From an uncultured Christensenellaceae bacterium (GTDB lineage: Bacteria > Bacillota > Clostridia > Christensenellales > CAG-314), in assembly GCA_910586905.1 (NCBI GenBank), contig CAJUIV010000005.1:1-64000 (forward strand): a DNA stretch of 64,000 nucleotides, in the 5' to 3' direction. The notes under the pieces were generated by a model. It did no database searches. It worked only from the letters and a program-made list of their open reading frames with translations, and was not told where the DNA came from. A program made the translations under genes and the position numbers. Positions 59,603-64,000 of the stretch are shown here, one piece after another. Positions within the stretch are counted from its first letter, which is position 1. Each line of letters begins with the position of its first letter.

Positions 59603-61039
59603 TTATTCTCCTTTACGTTCGTTTTTTGTTTCGCCGTCGTTTCCCGTTATTGGCTGTTGTCCGCTAGGCGTTGTTTTAATAAACCGAATAAAAAACGGTA
59701 TACTTATCAGCCCTGTTACCGCATCCGCTAAAGGCTGTGAAATCTGAATTCCCGTCAGCCCCCATATACTCGTTGTCAGCAGTAAAACGGGTATAAAAAT
59801 CAATCCCGAACGTAAAAGCGAAAGGAAAGATGCCGTCCACGCCTTTTGTATACTTTGATACACCATATTTATCGGCGTAGAAACAGGCAGAAACAGCGAG
59901 CCTATTGCGGCGTATCTTAACGCTGGAGCTGCAAAATCTACGACAATATCTGCCTTTTGCAGCAAACGCACGATACCGGGAGCAAATATGTAAACGGGCA
60001 CGCAAATCATAAATACGATGCCGAAACCAATAGCCGCAGTGCATAAAAGGGCTTTTTTTACGCGTTTGTATTGTCCGGTCTCGTAGTTAAACGAGGCCAC
60101 GGGTTGGAGTCCTTGACTTATTCCCAAGCCGATGCACATTATAAACGACGAACAACGGTTTACTACGCTCATAGCCGCTATGGTTGCGTCTGCGATTTCG
60201 TCGCTTATTTTACCTCCGTAAAATTTTGAAAGATTGTTGAGCAGTCCCGACGAAATGGAATTAAGACCTTGACGTATAAGCGACGGCAAACCGACTTTGC
60301 ATATTGCAAGATATAATTTTACGTTTCTGCTTATTTTTTTGAAAGATATTTTGCTTTGAGCCGTTTTGGCGTATAATACGAACAAAATAACGAAACTTAC
60401 TATTTGCGATATCGCCGTGGACATTCCCGCGCCAAATACTTTCATTCCGCAAACGCTGATAAATACGTAGTCGCCCAAAATATTCAATAATGCGCCTGAA
60501 ACAAGACCAATCATTGCATACAGCGCTTTGCCTTCGTAACGTAGACAGTTGTTCAGAATAAGAGAACAAATCAAAAAGGGACAGGATATCAAAACCCACA
60601 TGCCGTAATCTTTAGCGTAGGGCAAAATAGTTTCGGTAGAGCCGAGCAAGCGCATAAAAGGGACGAGCGCAGCCAGTCCTACGACAGAGAACAAAAGACC
60701 CAACGTTCCTCCGATAAAAAAAGCGGACGAAACGTATTCGCTGGCTTTGTCAGTATCCTTATCCGCTAGTTTTTTAGCGACGAACGTTCCCGAACCGTGT
60801 CCCAGCATAAACGCGAACGCTTGCATTATCGATTGTAATGTAAAAAGAACGCCTATCGCACCTTGCGGAGAAGTATCCCCTATCGTTCCTACAAAATAGG
60901 TGTCAGCAATGTTGTATAAATTGGTTATAAGCATAGAAACGGTAGTGGGTATACCTAAAGTTACAACCAATTTCGCAACGGGCGTCCGAGTCATTTTTAT
61001 ATAATGCTTATCCGATACGCTTAAATTCGATTCGTTCAT
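59603..61039 (-). CDS. MATE-family efflux transporter
   Basis: A 478-residue MATE exporter with 12 predicted membrane segments in two six-helix halves, driving drug or metabolite export with H+ or Na+. It has the family opening TRTPVAKLVVTLGIPTTVSML and repeats of LYNIADTYFVGTIGD type. GLGISQGLQPVASFNYETGQY lies between the halves and is typical of DinF/NorM-like members. Start is uncertain: ATG 61039 has no ribosome binding site, yet a good promoter sits so close that it may be leaderless; ATG at codon 16 (MTRTPVAKL) has only a weak GGAT. The PDE gene follows, so they form an operon. Confidence 0.93.
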   Translation of the reverse strand: MNESNLSVSDKHYIKMTRTPVAKLVVTLGIPTTVSMLITNLYNIADTYFVGTIGDTSPQGAIGVLFTLQSIMQAFAFMLGHGSGTFVAKKLADKDTDKASEYVSSAFFIGGTLGLLFSVVGLAALVPFMRLLGSTETILPYAKDYGMWVLISCPFLICSLILNNCLRYEGKALYAMIGLVSGALLNILGDYVFISVCGMKVFGAGMSTAISQIVSFVILFVLYAKTAQSKISFKKISRNVKLYLAICKVGLPSLIRQGLNSISSGLLNNLSKFYGGKISDEIADATIAAMSVVNRCSSFIMCIGLGISQGLQPVASFNYETGQYKRVKKALLCTAAIGFGIVFMICVPVYIFAPGIVRLLQKADIVVDFAAPALRYAAIGSLFLPVSTPINMVYQSIQKAWTASFLSLLRSGLIFIPVLLLTTSIWGLTGIQISQPLADAVTGLISIPFFIRFIKTTPSGQQPITGNDGETKNERKGE

Positions 61040-61045
61040 ATTTTC

Positions 61046-61074
61046 AGTATAGCATATAATTTTATTTTTGTTAA
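61046..61074 (-). promoter_or_regulatory. Promoter abutting the MATE start codon
   Basis: On the minus strand TTAACA (61074-61069), 17-base spacer, TATACT (61051-61046), with only six bases to ATG 61039. Transcription should begin at or next to the start codon. Confidence 0.7.
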
Positions 61075-61472
61075 ATAACGTTTTTGATTAAGCGACTAAT
61101 CAGTTTGGCTGAGTTTATTCGGTTTTAGTTAAACCGAAAAAGCTTAATCAAGATAATCGGAAGCTATTGCGTTTAACGGAATTTGCCCGTTTTATTACGT
61201 AGTATAGCGCTTAAAACGTAATTGGCGGTAAAGATTCGTGTGCAAAAAATCAGACGACCAATTTGGCGTCATCGGTGTAACTCGGTTTGAATTGATTCGC
61301 AGTAAATTTAAAAAAGATTTTTATTGGCAAAACGTTATTCGTGTAATATGTAATAAAATTATAAAACAGGCGAAGTTTTGTCTAATCGGCGGATTTGAGT
61401 TTGCGAATATAAACCGACAGACTGAACGTGTATTTCAAAATCGGCGTTTAACAAAAGCGAAAAATATCGGTA
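61075..61472. other. Intergenic region without a confident gene
   Basis: The only structure is an 8-bp hairpin, TTCGGTTT with AAACCGAA, at 61118-61138, without a U-tract. A 104-codon GTG-started frame at 61238-61552 has no ribosome binding site and non-coding composition. Nothing else is supported in this 400-base stretch. Confidence 0.4.
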
Positions 61473-61500
61473 TTGACTTTTACTTATCGCATAGTATAAT
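61473..61500 (+). promoter_or_regulatory. Promoter of GlpA-like operon
   Basis: TTGACT (61473-61478), 16-base spacer, TATAAT (61495-61500), about 79 bases before the start codon. Confidence 0.75.
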
Positions 61501-61578
61501 ATTGTTAAGTATAAATGAACGAATTTTGCGTTTAAATTTCGCGTTTGACTAACGTCGTAACGATGCAGGAGCGTATAG

Positions 61579-63297
61579 ATGAATTTACAGAAAAAAATCA
61601 ACGAAGCGTATAAAAAACTCGGAATCAAAATAACAGCCTTAGAAAACGACCGCTCGATAGTTTTAAACGGAGAGTGCGGCGATTGGCAAAAGATTGTAGA
61701 CGCCGGAAAACTGTTCGTCGATAAAAAAAGCGGAAAACACGTCGTTAACGATATAAAATATACGACTCGTCAGGAAACGCCGCCGTATCTGCCCGCTTTA
61801 AAGGATGAGAAACTAAACGGTACCGAATGGGACGTAGTGATAATCGGCGGGGGCATCAGCGGCTGTTCAGTCGCGCGCGAGCTGACCAAATTCGATTTAA
61901 AAGTACTGCTTTGCGAAAAACACTCCGACGTAGCGCACGGCGCGAGCGGCGCAAACGACGGTATGGTACACGCGGGAATCGACATCAAGCGTCAATGTAA
62001 AAAGCTGTACTACGGCGTACGCGGAAACGCTATGTACGACATAGTGTGCAAAGATTTAGGCGTAGAATTCGAACGGGCGGGACAGTATGTCGTTTTTACC
62101 TCGCGGTTGATAAAGCTTTTAGGCCGAAGCTATCTTAGACGCGCAAAAAAGCATAATATTCCCGGAGTTGAAATCATAGGCAAAAAAGAAATATGCCGAA
62201 TCGAACCGAAAGTAAAAGATTTTGCCGTCGGCGCGTTGAAAATTATTACTACCGGCGCAGTATCTCCGTATAAACTTACTATAGCGTATGCCGAAAACGC
62301 CGTTCAAAACGGCGCTACGGTATCTTTGAACACTGCGGTGTTGTCAATTAACCGTACCGACGACGAAATAACCAGTGTCGTTACAAACCGCGGTACGGTA
62401 AAAGCTAAGTGCGTCGTTAACTGCGCGGGCGTTTTTGCCGATCAAATAGCCGAGATGGCTGGCGACCGATATTTTTCGATACATCCGCGCAAAGGCGTAG
62501 ATTTGTTAATGGATTCTAAAGCGAACGGACTGCCGAGTAACGCGATAAGCCTTGCGCCTACTTTTAAAACTTTAAAGCAAAACAAAAACACCAAAGGCGG
62601 GGGAATTATAAAAACCGTCGACGGTAATATTCTTCTGGGACCGAACGCCCGCGAAGTTTTTGACAGAGAAGATACGTCCACTCAAACGTCCGATATAAAC
62701 GAAGTGTTCGACAAACAGTCGAGATGCTGCCCGTCAATGCAAAAAAGCGGTATCATAGCGTATTTTGCCGGAGTTCGCGCGCCGAGCTACGAGGAAGATT
62801 TTATTATCGAGCGAAGTTCTGAAATCAAAAATCTAATTCATGTGGCGGGTATACAGTCGCCGGGGCTTACCGCCGCGCCTGCGTTTTCGGTAGACGTTGC
62901 GGAACTCGCCGTCGAATATTTGAAGTCGTCGGGTTGCGATGTAAAACTTAACACCGATTTCAATCCTGTGAGAAACGCACCCGTTTGTGCGAAAACGTTA
63001 ACCGACGCGGAGCGCGACGAGCTTATAAAAAGCAATCCGGACTACGGCAAAATTATCTGCCGCTGCGAAGAAGTTAGCTTGGGCGAAATAAAGAACGCTA
63101 TAAACAATCCTTTGGGAGTACGGACTATAGACGGAGTTAAACGAAGAGTTCGCGCCGGCATGGGGCGCTGTCAGGGAGGTTTTTGTATGCCTCTGGTGGT
63201 AAAGGCGATTGCGGAAGAAACCGGCGTATCGTATAGTTCGGTAGATAAAGGCGATATGGGAAGTTACGTGGCAATAGGCAACATTAAAGAAATTTAG
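61579..63297 (+). CDS. GlpA-like FAD-dependent dehydrogenase with BON-like head and 2Fe-2S tail
   Basis: A 572-residue flavoprotein related to anaerobic glycerol-3-phosphate dehydrogenase subunit A. Residues 1-60 form a small alpha/beta head with a BON-like pattern (INEAYKKLGIKI...VLNGECGDWQKI...KHVVNDI). The DAO-type FAD domain starts WDVVIIGGGISGCSVARELT near 86, with HSDVAHGASGANDGMVH near 113 and IAYFAGVRAPSYEEDF near 394. A C-terminal BFD-like [2Fe-2S] domain (about 485-572) has the cysteines in ICRCEE and RCQGGFC. It oxidises glycerol-3-phosphate or a similar 2-hydroxy acid and passes electrons to a partner. GCAGGAG precedes ATG 61579. The partner flavoprotein gene starts 69 bases on. 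Confidence 0.9.
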   Translation: MNLQKKINEAYKKLGIKITALENDRSIVLNGECGDWQKIVDAGKLFVDKKSGKHVVNDIKYTTRQETPPYLPALKDEKLNGTEWDVVIIGGGISGCSVARELTKFDLKVLLCEKHSDVAHGASGANDGMVHAGIDIKRQCKKLYYGVRGNAMYDIVCKDLGVEFERAGQYVVFTSRLIKLLGRSYLRRAKKHNIPGVEIIGKKEICRIEPKVKDFAVGALKIITTGAVSPYKLTIAYAENAVQNGATVSLNTAVLSINRTDDEITSVVTNRGTVKAKCVVNCAGVFADQIAEMAGDRYFSIHPRKGVDLLMDSKANGLPSNAISLAPTFKTLKQNKNTKGGGIIKTVDGNILLGPNAREVFDREDTSTQTSDINEVFDKQSRCCPSMQKSGIIAYFAGVRAPSYEEDFIIERSSEIKNLIHVAGIQSPGLTAAPAFSVDVAELAVEYLKSSGCDVKLNTDFNPVRNAPVCAKTLTDAERDELIKSNPDYGKIICRCEEVSLGEIKNAINNPLGVRTIDGVKRRVRAGMGRCQGGFCMPLVVKAIAEETGVSYSSVDKGDMGSYVAIGNIKEI

Positions 63298-63366
63298 CAG
63301 GAAGATAATATACGAATATCTGGATAAAGACTGCACAGTTATTTTTTAAGAGGTCATCACAATTAA

Positions 63367-64000
63367 ATGAAACATTACGACGTTATAATTATAGGCGGAG
63401 GCCCCGCGGGATTGGCTGCGGCTATACGGGCGAGTAAAAACGCAAGTGTGTTGCTTATCGAACGGGAAGCGCGTTTGGGCGGAATACTTAAACAGTGCAT
63501 ACACGACGGATTCGGCGTGGTGCGTTTCGGAGAAAAACTTTCCGGACCGGAATATGCCGACAGGTTTATTAAAGAGATAGACAAAACAAACGTAGAAATA
63601 AGTTTGTTAAGTTTTGTTACCGACGTTACTCGTACGGATAAATACGAGTTGACGTACGTGTGCGAAAACGGAGTGCGACGCGTTACTTGCGATAAACTTA
63701 TTTTAGCGACAGGCTGCCGTGAACGTACAAAAAACGGCATATTTATCCAAGGCGACCGCTGTTCCGGCGTATATACCGCCGGCGCGGCTCAAAACCTTGT
63801 CAATATGATGGGTGTAATGCCGGGCAAACGCGTAGTAATACTTGGCAGCGGCGATATAGGACTTATAATGGCGCGGAGACTTACTTTCGAAGGCGCCGAG
63901 GTTTTGGGAGTTTACGAAGCGAAGCCCACGCCGTCGGGACTTACGCGTAATATTCATCAATGTTTGCGCGATTTTGATATTCCTTTGTATTTGTCCAAAA
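63367..64000 (+). CDS. NAD(P)/FAD-dependent oxidoreductase, incomplete at window end
   Basis: The first 211 residues of a pyridine-nucleotide-disulfide-type flavoprotein. The opening MKHYDVIIIGGGPAGLAAAI is the FAD dinucleotide fold, then LGGILKQCIHDGFGV, KLILATGCRER near 116 and VVILGSGDIGLIMARRLTFEG near 155-175, the NAD-binding fold. In Clostridia the gene after a GlpA-like protein is often this oxidoreductase, followed by a DUF1667 iron-sulfur protein (lost at the window edge), together making a GlpABC-like complex. The sequence runs off at 64000 with no stop. Start is ATG 63367; GAGGT lies about 12 bases upstream. Confidence 0.88.
   Translation, partial: MKHYDVIIIGGGPAGLAAAIRASKNASVLLIEREARLGGILKQCIHDGFGVVRFGEKLSGPEYADRFIKEIDKTNVEISLLSFVTDVTRTDKYELTYVCENGVRRVTCDKLILATGCRERTKNGIFIQGDRCSGVYTAGAAQNLVNMMGVMPGKRVVILGSGDIGLIMARRLTFEGAEVLGVYEAKPTPSGLTRNIHQCLRDFDIPLYLSK

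Noticed and set aside
61238..61552. 104-codon frame starting at GTG
   Set aside because: No ribosome binding site and it ends just before the GlpA-like start, across that gene's promoter.
1..64000. tRNA, rRNA, CRISPR arrays, insertion-sequence ends
   Set aside because: No cloverleaf, rRNA-like block, regularly spaced repeats or transposase gene was found by eye; short or divergent copies could be missed.

Overview
The window looks like the chromosome of a low-GC, single-membrane Clostridia-type bacterium (Bacillota), probably an uncultured gut lineage. The signs are a murB-whiA-dnaE cluster, a CIRCE operator on a small heat-shock gene, a yybP-ykoY (Mn2+) riboswitch, AGGAGG-type ribosome binding sites, TTGACA/TATAAT promoters, many U-tailed terminators and several LxxC lipoproteins. 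No rRNA, tRNA, CRISPR array or intact insertion sequence was seen. The lineage cannot be fixed from this sequence alone.

Layout. 1-1260: decayed region with an RHS/YD-repeat gene remnant and a possible 54-residue zinc-ribbon protein. 1264-10710: flippase-like membrane protein, CIRCE-controlled Hsp20, a giant RND transporter with a large external insertion, a GH13 glycosidase and a HAD phosphatase. 10790-18457: an 1185-codon-class membrane protein with KAP-NTPase-like layout but degenerate nucleotide site, two proteins of unknown role, and prolyl-tRNA synthetase. 18668-22961: FMN-binding-like lipoprotein, ApbE-NusG_II fusion, Gx-type transporter and pyridoxal kinase, suggesting an extracytoplasmic flavin redox module. 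23065-31674: MFS transporter, solute-binding-like protein, murB, whiA, dnaE. 32260-39180: a MacB-like ABC protein and a heterodimeric ABC exporter pair. 39181-40200: degraded AT-rich patch with an XRE regulator beside palindromic operator-like repeats. 40193-42933: acyltransferase and a two-component system. 43214-45590: RlmD-like methyltransferase with an extra C-terminal module, a free-standing copy of that module, a broken nucleotidyltransferase-like gene and a broken lipoprotein gene. 45591-50437: AraC regulator divergent from a galT-galK fusion and galE (Leloir pathway). 50635-58401: HAD protein, lipid kinase, tcdA, riboswitch-controlled P-type ATPase, acyl-ACP thioesterase, GNAT, P-loop kinase and a 53-residue protein. 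58475-61039: phosphodiesterase and MATE exporter on the minus strand. 61579-end: GlpA-like dehydrogenase and an incomplete partner flavoprotein.

Most interesting points: the KAP-like degenerate protein, the ApbE-NusG_II/FMN lipoprotein module, the riboswitch-ATPase unit, the GalT-GalK fusion, the RND insertion with an EF-hand-like loop, the duplicated RlmD C-terminal module, and several gene remnants found only by reading frames across stops. All functional names rest on motif recognition by eye; no database search was run.
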